Below are positions 9,209 to 18,183 of a stretch of 64,000 nucleotides of DNA, one piece after another. The translations under genes were made by a program, and so were the position numbers. Source of the DNA: Hankyongella sp964404985 (GTDB taxonomy: Bacteria; Pseudomonadota; Alphaproteobacteria; Sphingomonadales; Sphingomonadaceae). The stretch's first letter is position 1. Each line of letters opens with the position of its first letter. Under the pieces are notes generated by a model. It ran no database searches and was not told where the DNA came from. It saw only the letters and a list, made by a program, of their open reading frames with translations. Location of the stretch: contig CAYOMD010000006.1 in the NCBI GenBank assembly GCA_964404985.1, positions 29,515 through 93,514 of the forward strand, read 5' to 3'.

Positions 9209-10600
9209 ATGAAGCGCTATCTGCTCCTTCCCGTCGCCCTCTGCCTGCTGTCTCCGACTTCGGGGTACGCGCAGACCCGCGACGTCGAAGCCATCGACGC
9301 GATTGTCAGCCGCTTTGCCGACTCTGCCCAGGCCTCGATGCCGTTTCACGACATGCTCCGTGCAGCTGTCGATGCCAACCCGCGTCTCGGGCAGGCGGTC
9401 GCCGAGCAACTGGAAGCCAAGCAGGCCAAGCGCGAAGCCAAGTCCGCGCTCTACCCGACACTGGGCGTCAATCTGACTGCTGACCGCAGCCTCAGCCGCC
9501 AATTCCGTGACCGTACCGGCAACCTCATCGAGAGTTCCCGCCCGCGCGCCCGGACTGATGCCACGATTACCGGCCAGCAGCTCATCTATGATTTCGGGGC
9601 GACGGCCAACCGGATCGAAGGGGCCAGCCACCGCATCGAAAGTGCCGAAGCCGGTGCCAAGCAGGTGGCGACGGAGGTCGCCATCGATGCCGCGCGCGCG
9701 TATTTCGACGTGCTGCGCTCCCGCGCTCAGGTGCGGATGGGCCGGGATTTCATCGCCCGCCACGAACAAATTCTGGCAGATGTGAAACTGCGCCAGGAAC
9801 AGGGCTATGGCCCGGCAGGCGATGTTGCGCGCGTCGAGGGCTATCTGGCCTCTGCAGAAGGGCAGATTGCCGGGTTTGATCGGCAGCGTGCGCAGGCAGA
9901 AGCTCGCTTTCTGGAGGTTTTCGGCTTTGCACCCCCGCAAGAGCTGCCCCGACCCGTCGCGGCCACCGGCATCAGCCGCAGCCGGGATGAGGCCATCGAT
10001 ACCGCGACCAAGAACAACGCCGCACTGAGCCGCATCGATTCGCTGACCAGAAGCGCCACCAGCGACTACCGGGTGACGCGCGCGCAGCGCTGGCCGAGCG
10101 TGGCGCTCGCCTTTGATGCCGCGGCATTCGGTATCACCGAGTCCGGCACCGACTATGATATCCGCGGGCGGGTTGTGGCGCGCTACAACGTGTTTGATGG
10201 CGGGGCGGCCACCGCGCGCTCCGCACAGGCGTTTCAGCGGCTGCGCCAGGCCGAGGCCAGCGAGTTGCAGGCTCAGAAGGAAGTTGAACGACAAGCCTCG
10301 GTCGCCTGGGAAGATGTCAGCGTTCTGGAGCGCCAGGCCGATACGCTGCGCCGGTCCTATGCGGCGAACAAACGCACACGCGATCTGTTCGTCGAGCAGT
10401 TCCGGGTGGCGCGGGGAAGCCTTATCGATGTATTGCAGTCGGAACAGGATTACTTCGAGGCAGCCGTACGCTACCTGGACGGCCTGACCGAGCTGGATGC
10501 TGCGCGGTACAACCTTATCGGTGCCACCGGCGAATTGCTGAACGTCATCGGCGTTACGTTGACTTTTTCGTCTGCCAAGGAAGTGCTCGGCCGTGAGTGA
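9209..10600 (+). CDS. TolC-family outer membrane efflux protein (type I secretion)
   Basis: The outer membrane channel component of the secretion system, 463 aa from ATG 9209, chosen because it begins a clean signal peptide (MKRYLLLPVALCLLSPTSGYAQ). In-frame upstream starts at 9170 and 9182 exist. It shows the TolC pattern of two repeated coiled-coil halves, with GQQLIYDFGATANRIEGA in the first and YNVFDGGAATARSAQAFQRL in the second. It overlaps the ABC transporter gene by 8 bp. Confidence 0.92.
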   Translation: MKRYLLLPVALCLLSPTSGYAQTRDVEAIDAIVSRFADSAQASMPFHDMLRAAVDANPRLGQAVAEQLEAKQAKREAKSALYPTLGVNLTADRSLSRQFRDRTGNLIESSRPRARTDATITGQQLIYDFGATANRIEGASHRIESAEAGAKQVATEVAIDAARAYFDVLRSRAQVRMGRDFIARHEQILADVKLRQEQGYGPAGDVARVEGYLASAEGQIAGFDRQRAQAEARFLEVFGFAPPQELPRPVAATGISRSRDEAIDTATKNNAALSRIDSLTRSATSDYRVTRAQRWPSVALAFDAAAFGITESGTDYDIRGRVVARYNVFDGGAATARSAQAFQRLRQAEASELQAQKEVERQASVAWEDVSVLERQADTLRRSYAANKRTRDLFVEQFRVARGSLIDVLQSEQDYFEAAVRYLDGLTELDAARYNLIGATGELLNVIGVTLTFSSAKEVLGRE

Positions 10601-12311
10601 TGTCGCCCCCCGCCCGCCCATGATCGCCCCCTGGCTGGCCGAGCCGCTGAAGGCCAATCGCAATATCTACATCCAGGTGCTGCTGGCGGCGGCGATGACC
10701 AACATTTTCGCGTTCGCCACCTCGCTGTTCAGCATGACCATCTATGACCGGGTGGTGCCGAACAACGCCATCGAGTCGCTGGTGGCGCTCTCCGTCGGGG
10801 TCGGGATCGTCCTGGTGTTTGACTTCATCCTGCGGTCACTGCGCGGCTATTTCATTGATATCGCTGGACACCGTCTGGACGAGACCGTGGGGGACGCCAT
10901 CTTCACGCGTCTGGTCGACATGCAGTTGACCAGCAAGAAGGGCTCTGCCGGGTCGCTTGCCGGGATCGTGCGGGAGTTTGAGGCGCTGCGCGACTTCTTT
11001 GCGTCCGCTACCATCACCGCGCTGGTCGATGTGCCGTTCATTGTCCTGTTTCTGTTCGTCATCTGGATCATCGGCGGCCCGGTCGTGCTGGTGCCGCTGG
11101 CCTGCGTGCCTCTGACGATCATTGCGGCCCGTGTAGTCCAGCCGTCGCTGGACCGCCTGACCCACGAGGGCATGAGCCAGGGCTTCTCCAAGCAGAGCGT
11201 GCTGGTCGAGACGATCAGCGGCATGGAGACGGTCAAGGCGACCAACGCCGGGGCTATGCTGGCCGACCGCTGGGCGGATGCCGTGCATCAGCATGCCGAA
11301 GTCTCCCGCCGCTCGCGGTTTCTCTCGCAGTTTGCCATCAACGTTGCCGCGTCGCTGCAGCAGATCGCCTACATCGGTGTCGTGATCGTCGGCGTGTTTC
11401 TCATCAACGAGAATCTGCTGACCACGGGCGGTCTCATCGCTTGTTCGATCCTGGCCGGACGCTGCGTCTCCCCGCTCTCGCAGATCGCCTCGCTGCTGGG
11501 GCGGTTGTCCCACACGCGCAACGCCTACCGGCAGATCGACAATTTGATGAAACAGCCGGGCGACACCCGCACCGAAGGCACTTATCTGCGCCGGCCGCAG
11601 CTCAGCGGCGCCATCGAATTTCGCAACGTCAGCTTTCAGTACCCTAACGTCACCGCGCGTGCGCTGGACGATGTGAGCTTCCGCATCAACCAGGGCGAGA
11701 AAGTGGCGATCCTCGGCCGGGTCGGCTCCGGCAAGAGCACCATCAGCCGCCTGATGCTCGGCCTCTATGCGCCGACCAGCGGTGTGGTGATGGTGGATGA
11801 CACGGACGTGCGGCAGATTCACCCGGAGGATCTGCGCAACAACCTCGGTTCGGTCCTTCAGGATGTGGTGCTGCTGTCTGGCACCATCCGCGACAACATC
11901 ACCCTGTGCCAGGAAGCGTTCGACGATCAGGAGGTGCTCCGCGTCGCCAAGCTGGCGGGAGTCCATGACTTCGTCGGCCAGTTGCCAAATGGGTATGATA
12001 TCCGCCTGGCGGACCGTGGCGAGGGCTTGTCCGGCGGCCAGAAGCAGTCGATCGCGATTGCCCGCGCGCTGGTCGGCAGCAAGCCGATCCTGCTGATGGA
12101 CGAGCCGACCTCGGCCATGGATGTGCAGACCGAGAATGCCCTGATCGCGCGGCTGGAGTCGGAACTGGCCGGTCGCACGCTGGTGCTGGTGACCCACCGG
12201 GCCTCGATGCTTAAACTGGTCGACCGGGTCATCATTCTGGACAAGGGCAAGATCGTCGCCAGTGGCCCGCGCGACGACGTGCTGAAATCTGTGGCTGTAG
12301 GAGGCGCATGA
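10593..12311 (+). CDS. Type I secretion ABC transporter, LapB-like permease/ATPase
   Basis: An inner membrane exporter of 572 aa. The membrane domain (about residues 20-310) carries the LapB-family signature YDRVVPNNAIESL and LRGYFIDIAGHRLDE. The ATPase has Walker A GRVGSGKST (about 375), signature LSGGQ (about 480) and Walker B LLMDEPTSAMD (about 498). LapB/HlyB relatives carry an N-terminal C39-like domain of about 130-150 aa that binds substrate; it is absent here. Start is GTG 10593 inside tolC. The whole TolC-ABC-HlyD set is one operon. Confidence 0.92.
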   Translation: MSDVAPRPPMIAPWLAEPLKANRNIYIQVLLAAAMTNIFAFATSLFSMTIYDRVVPNNAIESLVALSVGVGIVLVFDFILRSLRGYFIDIAGHRLDETVGDAIFTRLVDMQLTSKKGSAGSLAGIVREFEALRDFFASATITALVDVPFIVLFLFVIWIIGGPVVLVPLACVPLTIIAARVVQPSLDRLTHEGMSQGFSKQSVLVETISGMETVKATNAGAMLADRWADAVHQHAEVSRRSRFLSQFAINVAASLQQIAYIGVVIVGVFLINENLLTTGGLIACSILAGRCVSPLSQIASLLGRLSHTRNAYRQIDNLMKQPGDTRTEGTYLRRPQLSGAIEFRNVSFQYPNVTARALDDVSFRINQGEKVAILGRVGSGKSTISRLMLGLYAPTSGVVMVDDTDVRQIHPEDLRNNLGSVLQDVVLLSGTIRDNITLCQEAFDDQEVLRVAKLAGVHDFVGQLPNGYDIRLADRGEGLSGGQKQSIAIARALVGSKPILLMDEPTSAMDVQTENALIARLESELAGRTLVLVTHRASMLKLVDRVIILDKGKIVASGPRDDVLKSVAVGGA

Positions 12312-13621
12312 TGGCTGGCGCGACCACTGTTCTCGATACGCTGGAAAGTCGCATCAAGCCCTCCCTGATGGCGCAGTTGATCCTGCTGACAATTGGTACG
12401 TTCGTGGTGCTGTTCGTCGCATGGGCAGCCATTGCCGAGGTGGACGAGGTGACCCGCGGCACCGGCAAGGTCATTCCCTCGCGCCAGTTGCAGGTGATCC
12501 AGAATCTGGAAGGCGGGATCATCAAGGAAGTCCTGGTCGAGCGCGGCCAGTCGGTCAAGCGCGGTCAGGTGCTGATGCGCCTCGACCAGACCCAGCTGGC
12601 CGCAGACTTTCTGAACGGTCAGGAAGGCTATAATGCTCTGGTCGCCAAGATCGCGCGGCTTCAGGGCGAAGTATCCGGCAGCGTTCCTAAGTTTGCTACC
12701 GCCCTGCAGCGCACTGCCCCTGCCATGGTGCAGTCAGAGCTTGGGCTTTACAGCGCGCGTCAGGCAGAACTGCTCGCAAACCTGAATGTCGGCCAGGCCC
12801 GGCTGGCGCAGGCGGAACGTTCGGTCTCGGAGGCTGAGGTCCAGACCCAGACCACGCGGCAGGCGCTGGCGCTGGCCGAGCAGGAGGTGAAACTGCTCAC
12901 CCCGTTGGTGCAGAAAGGTATTGAGCCGCAGGTTGAACTGCTGCGCGCGCAGGGCCGCGTGGGCCAGGCGTCGGGAGATTACAATGCGGCGCGCCTTGCC
13001 ACCGAGCGCGCCCGTGCCGCTGTGAGCGAGGCACAATATGACATTACGTCCATCCGGCAGCGCTACCGCGCCAAGGTGGTCGAGGAACTGACCGAGGCCA
13101 AGGCGGAACTGGCCGGCATGGGCCGGGAACTCCCTGCTCTTGAGGACAAGGTGACCCGCACGGATGTCCGGGCACCGATTGCCGGAACGGTCAACCGCGT
13201 TCTGGTGACCACCATCGGCGGTGTGGTGCGCCCCGGCGAGCCGCTGATCGAGATCGTCCCGTCCGACGACACGCTGGTGGTGGAGGCGCGCGTGCTCCCT
13301 AAGGATATCGGCCAGATCGCCACCGGGCAGGCGGCCACGGTCAAGATCACGGCCTATGACTATTCCGTCTATGGCGGACTGAAGGGCAGCATCGAGTCCA
13401 TCTCGGCGGATTCAATTACGGACGAGAAAACCGGCGAGCTCTATTATCTCATCCACATCCGCACCGAAGGCGACACGCTCAAGAACAAAGCCGGCAAGCC
13501 GCTGGATATCACGCCGGGCATGGTGGCCGAGGTCGATGTGCTGGGCCGCAAGCGCTCGATCATGGACTATATCCTGACGCCGATCACCCGCGTCACCGAC
13601 AAGGCGATGCGCGAAAGCTGA
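12308..13621 (+). CDS. HlyD-family type I secretion membrane fusion protein
   Basis: The periplasmic adaptor of the exporter, 437 aa. It has one N-terminal transmembrane helix (about residues 20-42). A split lipoyl domain follows (VIPSRQLQVIQNLEGGII; later VRAPIAGTVNRV), with a long coiled coil at about 90-280 and a C-terminal beta domain. It starts at ATG 12308, overlapping the ABC gene stop by 4 bp. The 3' end overlaps the convergent NRDE gene by 29 bp. No substrate protein is encoded next to the operon. Confidence 0.92.
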   Translation: MMAGATTVLDTLESRIKPSLMAQLILLTIGTFVVLFVAWAAIAEVDEVTRGTGKVIPSRQLQVIQNLEGGIIKEVLVERGQSVKRGQVLMRLDQTQLAADFLNGQEGYNALVAKIARLQGEVSGSVPKFATALQRTAPAMVQSELGLYSARQAELLANLNVGQARLAQAERSVSEAEVQTQTTRQALALAEQEVKLLTPLVQKGIEPQVELLRAQGRVGQASGDYNAARLATERARAAVSEAQYDITSIRQRYRAKVVEELTEAKAELAGMGRELPALEDKVTRTDVRAPIAGTVNRVLVTTIGGVVRPGEPLIEIVPSDDTLVVEARVLPKDIGQIATGQAATVKITAYDYSVYGGLKGSIESISADSITDEKTGELYYLIHIRTEGDTLKNKAGKPLDITPGMVAEVDVLGRKRSIMDYILTPITRVTDKAMRES

Positions 13622-14372
13622 GCACGCTTTCGCCGAGCGCCGAGCCATTCGGCCCGAAACGCCGCTCGATCAGCTCGCCCCGGCCGTCTGCCGCGATGCG
13701 AACAACCGTTTGGGCGCGGGTGCCGTAATTGTCCGAGCGGATGAATGCAGGTGCCACAAACCGTTCCCGCTCCAGCCCGACCCCGGTATCGGGCAGGGCC
13801 GAGTCCTCGGCGCGGGTCTCGTCCGAGAGTGCCGCAAACAGTGGCTCAGGATTCTGGTCGCTTCTCTCGATCCATCGGGCCAGCCGGGTTTTGAGCGCTT
13901 GCGTCTTCGGCCACGGGGCATCCAGTGCCCCATTGGAGAGGCCGTAAAGCCCCTCTGTCAGGCTTTGCACCTGCGGGACTGGCCGATTGCTCACATAGAG
14001 CGCAGCCGCCGGGTCCAGAAGCAGTAGGTTGAACGGGCGATAGGCCGCAGCCGCCCGCGACAGCGAGCCGGCAAAAGTGCTGGCATCCTCCGTCCCGGCC
14101 AGATAGTCCCGCACCAGCAGCCCGCGTGACAGGGCATCCGGGTCCGGGGAACCCGGCTCGCGTACGTTGGTCACCACCGCCAGTCGCCCGGCGGCCGGAG
14201 CGACCGCCAGCCACGCCCCGCCAGCATCCAGATCGCGCCCGCCAAGGATGCCCGGCACGCCTTTCCATTCATCGGCAGGGTGCGACGGACGGGCGTGAAA
14301 TTCATCGCGATTGCCGACCAGGATGACCGGCCAGTCCGGATGTTGACGCAGGGCAAGCGCGATCAGGCACAT
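13593..14372 (-). CDS. NRDE/TANGO2-family protein
   Basis: The 259-aa protein begins with the conserved MCLIALA, whose Cys2 resembles an N-terminal nucleophile, and has the family-naming NRDE motif (VGNRDEFHARPS). Further conserved parts are GGRDLDAGGAWLA, TNVRE and the late SDNYGTRAQTVV. ATG 14372 was chosen because Cys2 is essential in the family pattern. It lies 2 bp after the ATP-grasp gene and ends the four-gene minus operon. TANGO2 homologues are linked to haem or lipid handling; bacterial function is not settled. Confidence 0.88.
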   Translation of the reverse strand: MCLIALALRQHPDWPVILVGNRDEFHARPSHPADEWKGVPGILGGRDLDAGGAWLAVAPAAGRLAVVTNVREPGSPDPDALSRGLLVRDYLAGTEDASTFAGSLSRAAAAYRPFNLLLLDPAAALYVSNRPVPQVQSLTEGLYGLSNGALDAPWPKTQALKTRLARWIERSDQNPEPLFAALSDETRAEDSALPDTGVGLERERFVAPAFIRSDNYGTRAQTVVRIAADGRGELIERRFGPNGSALGESVLSFRASPCR

Positions 14373-14374
14373 GG

Positions 14375-15484
14375 TCAGTCTGTCGAGGGATAGCTGGTGG
14401 CGAGCCGGACTTCTGCACGGTAAAGCGACCAGAAATCGAAAAAGCGGACCGGCGGCATCCCGCGCTTGCGATTGCCGGCGCCGATCTCGAACGCCCAGCG
14501 CCATTGCCGCATGAGGATGCGGTATGCCCGGCCAAGAGTCATGCGCGCATCCCATATCTCCGTCGACTCGGCGCCGGCCCCGTTCACTTCCAGGATGGTA
14601 AAGCCCTGGCCCTGCTGGAGATTGCGATAGTCATCGAAACGGATATCGAAGCGGCCGAAATGGAAGTCGGGAATTGCGCGGGCAACCGTATCAAAGGCAG
14701 CACTCATGGCCGGCGTGATGAGGTGGCTGCCATCCCGGAAAATGGCCCCCTTGCTGTGGCTGCCGGCAAAGGCCAGCCGGACTGGCTCGCCATCCATGGG
14801 GACCCAGTCCAGCCGGTGGGCGTTGCGGCCCAGATAGAGGTGCGGCACCTGGCCGGCACGCGGATCGGCAAGGATCAGCGCCTGCAGGGTGGAGCGCCCG
14901 TCCCCGATGACATAGGGGAAGTATTTCAGCGTAATCGAGCGCACCGCGCCCGCACGAGACCCAGAGTCACGGGTGTAGAAAATCCCAGCCTCCGCTTCAT
15001 GGTCGACCAGACGTTGCAGGACGATACGCTGGCCGGGCGGAAATGCCGCCAGATAGCGCTCCAGGGCAGCGCGCTCACGGATCACCCGAACGCCCGCGCC
15101 CCGGCAGCCGCGATCCGGCTTGGCAACCAGAGGAAGCGCAAGGCCAGCAGCCGCGATGGCGGCCAGCACGGCCTCTGCCTCCTGCGGGATATCTGGGGTG
15201 TGCGCGGGCCGGTCCCATGTCGTGTAATCCGCGACAAATCCGGGGGCCGCCTGCCGGGCCAGTGCCAGAATCAGGGACTTTGACTCCCCGACCAGCCCGC
15301 CGGCCTCGAACGACGGGTTGGCGGACAGCGGCGCGGTGATACTGCCATGCCGGAGCATCAGCCAGAGGATATACGGCCAGACCGGCGTGTAGAACACGTA
15401 CATCGGCCAGAACTCGAAGAAGGAGATCGGCGGATCGGCAGGTTCAAGGGGCGGCATGCCCCGGTGCGGTACAGCCCAGGTCAT
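14375..15484 (-). CDS. ATP-grasp protein (D-Ala-D-Ala ligase-like), substrate unknown
   Basis: A 369-aa ATP-grasp enzyme. The ATP-binding lysine region is LPLVAKPDRGCRGAGV (about residues 115-130). The metal-binding C-terminal part is FGRFDIRFDDY...ILEVNGAG (about 290-320). Unusually, an FFEFWPMYVF segment near the N-terminus (about 22-31) is echoed by RFFDFWSLYR near the C-terminus; both follow GMPP and may be membrane-associating. It is in an operon with DedA, a TTC38-like protein and NRDE. It probably ligates an amino or carboxyl compound, but nothing identifies the substrate. Confidence 0.8.
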   Translation of the reverse strand: MTWAVPHRGMPPLEPADPPISFFEFWPMYVFYTPVWPYILWLMLRHGSITAPLSANPSFEAGGLVGESKSLILALARQAAPGFVADYTTWDRPAHTPDIPQEAEAVLAAIAAAGLALPLVAKPDRGCRGAGVRVIRERAALERYLAAFPPGQRIVLQRLVDHEAEAGIFYTRDSGSRAGAVRSITLKYFPYVIGDGRSTLQALILADPRAGQVPHLYLGRNAHRLDWVPMDGEPVRLAFAGSHSKGAIFRDGSHLITPAMSAAFDTVARAIPDFHFGRFDIRFDDYRNLQQGQGFTILEVNGAGAESTEIWDARMTLGRAYRILMRQWRWAFEIGAGNRKRGMPPVRFFDFWSLYRAEVRLATSYPSTD

Positions 15485-15487
15485 GGC

Positions 15488-16075
15488 TTAGGCGCGCGTG
15501 CGCAGCCGGCTGATGACCAGCGGCAGAACTAGCACCAGACCGCCAAGCGCCAGCCCCCCCAGGAGTGGCGATACCCCGAAATGCGTCTCGAACAGGGCAA
15601 GCACCGTGTGCCCGGCAAACAGCAGCAAGGCGGTCCACGGCAGAACCGACAACAAGACGATGGTCACAAAGGTGTTGAACGGGACGTTGAGATAACCGGC
15701 GCCGGAATAGGTCGGCAATCGCAGCCCCGGCAGCATCCGCGCCAGCAAGACCGCCGGCACGATGCGCTGGTGCAGGGCATTGCGCCAGCGCTCGGTGCGC
15801 TCGACTCCCAGGCGGCGATGCAAGGCCTTGATCCGCCGTGCGAGATTGCCCAGCCAGTAGAGTCCCATGTCGCCCAGGGCAATGCCGAAGGCCAGTGCAC
15901 TGAAAGCCAGCACCGGGTCGAGCGCTTTACTGAGGATCAAGCCCGCACCCAGGGCCACTGCCGCTTCTTCCAGTAATAGCGTGGCCAATACCAGTCCAAG
16001 CATCATGGCGACCGGCCCGGCATGCTGAAACATGGGCCAGATGTCCGCCAGAAGGCTTGGCAGAGACATCGTCAC
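15488..16075 (-). CDS. DedA-family membrane protein
   Basis: A 195-aa inner membrane protein of the DedA/VTT family, whose members include flippases for undecaprenyl phosphate or phospholipid. It has a re-entrant region with acidic LLLEEAAVALGAG, the GDMGLYWLG segment, and the conserved arginine-rich RMLPGLRLPTYSGAGYLN, followed by two C-terminal helices. Start GTG 16075 forms a GTGA overlap with the upstream gene and has AGGAG 4 nt before it; ATG 16069 is an alternative. Confidence 0.87.
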   Translation of the reverse strand: MTMSLPSLLADIWPMFQHAGPVAMMLGLVLATLLLEEAAVALGAGLILSKALDPVLAFSALAFGIALGDMGLYWLGNLARRIKALHRRLGVERTERWRNALHQRIVPAVLLARMLPGLRLPTYSGAGYLNVPFNTFVTIVLLSVLPWTALLLFAGHTVLALFETHFGVSPLLGGLALGGLVLVLPLVISRLRTRA

Positions 16076-17406
16076 CAGGCTCCTGCGTGTGCTGACACTG
16101 GCTCAGCGTCCGGGCGGTGCAAATTGCGCTCGTGCGCCTCATCGAGCATTTTCATCATCCGGGCGTGGAACAGGCGACCGTCCTCGCCTTGCAGTTCCAG
16201 CTCCGCCGACAGGGCGATCATCTCGAACCATTCGCGTTGCACGGCACTCCCGCCAACCCGGTACACCAGGTCGCGGACACCGTTCATGTGGTTCAGCGTG
16301 GTGGCAAAATCCCCGGCGGCAAAGGCGCGCATTCCGCGAGCAATCGGCAGGGTTACGGTCTGCCAGACCGCAGAGTCCACTCGGTCAGAGCAGGCGCAGG
16401 CCTCCATGGCGTCGAGAAAGGCGGTAACACCGGCGCTGTCGCCAGCGCGCACCAGGCCGTACCAGGCATGCAAATCCAGAAAACTGTTCACGGTATCGCC
16501 AATGCGGGCAGCGACGTGTGTGCCGACATCCGCCCAGCGATCTCCGACGTCGATGCCGGCCAGCTCTAAGCGCGCCAGTAGCGAGACCGCGTTGACCTGA
16601 TCCTGCACATGCCCCTTGCGGTAGCCCCAGACCCGGTTGTCGTAGAGGTCGAGTGCGGCTGCATGGTCACCCAGATCAAGCAGGAGCAGTGCAGTATGCC
16701 ACCAGTTGTGCGTATAGATGAAGCTGGAGCAACGATCCCAGGTCGAGCTCAGGCCTTGCATCCAGGCCAGTCCTTCTGCAACGCGGCCGGATGTCGCGAG
16801 CACATGCGCCACCGCATGATGCGCCCAGGGATCGTCGAGAGAGATCTCAACAGCGCGCCGGCCCGCATGCTCGGCGGCCAGTGTTTCCCCGCATTCGATC
16901 AAAGCGAACGACAACAGGCCCCAAGCATAGCCGACATCCTCCGTGCTGCGGATCGCGCGGGTCATGACAGTGCGCATGCCCTGCGCATCGCCGCGATTGA
17001 TCTGGAGGATCTGCGTGATCTTCAAGGTCACGATGTCACGCGGCCAACGCTCAGCGATTGCCTGGAATTTCTCCAGTGCACGCGTCTCATCACCACGCCA
17101 CCAGTCGACCACAGCTGCAACGAACGCACGTTCCCGCTCACCACCCTGCGCCTTTTGCGCCGCCGTGACATAGGGGGCGGCACGCCGGTAGCCTTCGCGG
17201 GTTTGCAGAAACAGGAACAGGCAGGCTGCATAGGCCTGCAGAAGCGCGCAATCGGGGTCCTGTGCCGCAGCATCGACCACTGTTGCAGCGTTGCGCCCTT
17301 GGCTCAGCAGTTCGTGCGCGAAGGAATCAATCGCCTCAATCGAGGCGGGCGACGCGACCAAGACGAAATTTCCGTACCGGTCCAAACGTTGCGTCATGCC
17401 GTCCAT
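16072..17406 (-). CDS. TTC38-like tetratricopeptide repeat protein
   Basis: A 444-aa soluble helical-repeat protein. It has the features of the TTC38 family: paired helices throughout, AHHAVAHVLATSGRVAEGLAWM, then THNWWHTALLLLDLGDHAAALDLYDNRVW. There is no signal peptide or catalytic motif. It is first in the operon leading to dedA, the ATP-grasp gene and the NRDE gene. Function in bacteria is not established. Confidence 0.83.
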   Translation of the reverse strand: MDGMTQRLDRYGNFVLVASPASIEAIDSFAHELLSQGRNAATVVDAAAQDPDCALLQAYAACLFLFLQTREGYRRAAPYVTAAQKAQGGERERAFVAAVVDWWRGDETRALEKFQAIAERWPRDIVTLKITQILQINRGDAQGMRTVMTRAIRSTEDVGYAWGLLSFALIECGETLAAEHAGRRAVEISLDDPWAHHAVAHVLATSGRVAEGLAWMQGLSSTWDRCSSFIYTHNWWHTALLLLDLGDHAAALDLYDNRVWGYRKGHVQDQVNAVSLLARLELAGIDVGDRWADVGTHVAARIGDTVNSFLDLHAWYGLVRAGDSAGVTAFLDAMEACACSDRVDSAVWQTVTLPIARGMRAFAAGDFATTLNHMNGVRDLVYRVGGSAVQREWFEMIALSAELELQGEDGRLFHARMMKMLDEAHERNLHRPDAEPVSAHAGAW

Positions 17407-17587
17407 CCGTCAATTTCTCCAGCCAACACTTCTGCGGTCTCGCACACGTGCCGATCAACAGCCCCCTCCCGGCCGAATGCATTATGCATGGCGGAATAAC
17501 AAGATATTCGCAACCGGGATTGCGATCACCGGAAGCTATACGAACGTCAAGCCAGAAAAGTTACTCAGCTGGACCAGAAGCCGGCGC

Positions 17588-17621
17588 AAAAAAGCCCCCG
17601 GCGCTAACCGGAGGCTTTTTT
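17588..17621 (-). terminator. Rho-independent terminator of the AhpD-like gene
   Basis: An inverted repeat with a 14-bp stem (aaaaaagcccccgg against ccggaggctttttt, one mismatch) and a 6-nt loop. It lies 16 bp past the stop at 17638. The T-run on both strands means it could also act in the other direction. Confidence 0.85.
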
Positions 17622-17637
17622 GAGCAGAATCAGAGGC

Positions 17638-18183
17638 TCAGGCGGCGTTAGCGGCCGAGACCAGCGGAAAGTCGATCACTGTCGCGGCAATGTGATTGAA
17701 GTAGTTCGTGAAGATGTTCGCCACCGTGACAGCAATCAGCTCAACGATTTCTTGATCGCCGTAGCCGGCAGCGCGTACAGCCGACAGGTCGCCATCTTCG
17801 ATGTGGCCACGGCTGTTCACGATCACTTTGGCGAAGTCGAGAGCAGCCTGAACTTTGGCGTCCGCAGAACGACCGGCGAGGTTGGCCGCGAGTTCATCTG
17901 CAGCAACGCCAGCGCCTTTACCCATCAGGGTGTGCGCTGACGCGCAATAGTCACAGGCATTCACGCCTGCAACGACGAGCGCGATCTGCTCGCGCAGCGC
18001 GCCGGATATGCTTGTCGAACCCAGAGCGCCGCTGAGCGACAAATATCCATTCAGAACCGCCGGAGACTGGGCAAAAACCCCAAACAGATTGGGGACGACA
18101 CCAAGCTTCTTCTTCACGCCTTCCAGCAGCGGCTTCGAGCCTTCCGGGGCGGTTTCGATCGAGTGAGACGGAATGCGTTGCAT
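17638..18183 (-). CDS. AhpD/carboxymuconolactone decarboxylase-family protein
   Basis: The 181-aa product has the AhpD core motif CDYCASAH (C77-x2-C80-x3-H84), the redox-active site of peroxidase-type members of this family. The N-terminal VPNLFGVFAQSP and C-terminal VANIFTNYFNHIA are typical of the uncharacterised 'peroxidase-related' branch. Start ATG 18183 follows an AGAAGGGA site; a longer in-frame ORF upstream adds nothing conserved. It is divergent from a TetR regulator that probably controls it. Confidence 0.88.
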   Translation of the reverse strand: MQRIPSHSIETAPEGSKPLLEGVKKKLGVVPNLFGVFAQSPAVLNGYLSLSGALGSTSISGALREQIALVVAGVNACDYCASAHTLMGKGAGVAADELAANLAGRSADAKVQAALDFAKVIVNSRGHIEDGDLSAVRAAGYGDQEIVELIAVTVANIFTNYFNHIAATVIDFPLVSAANAA

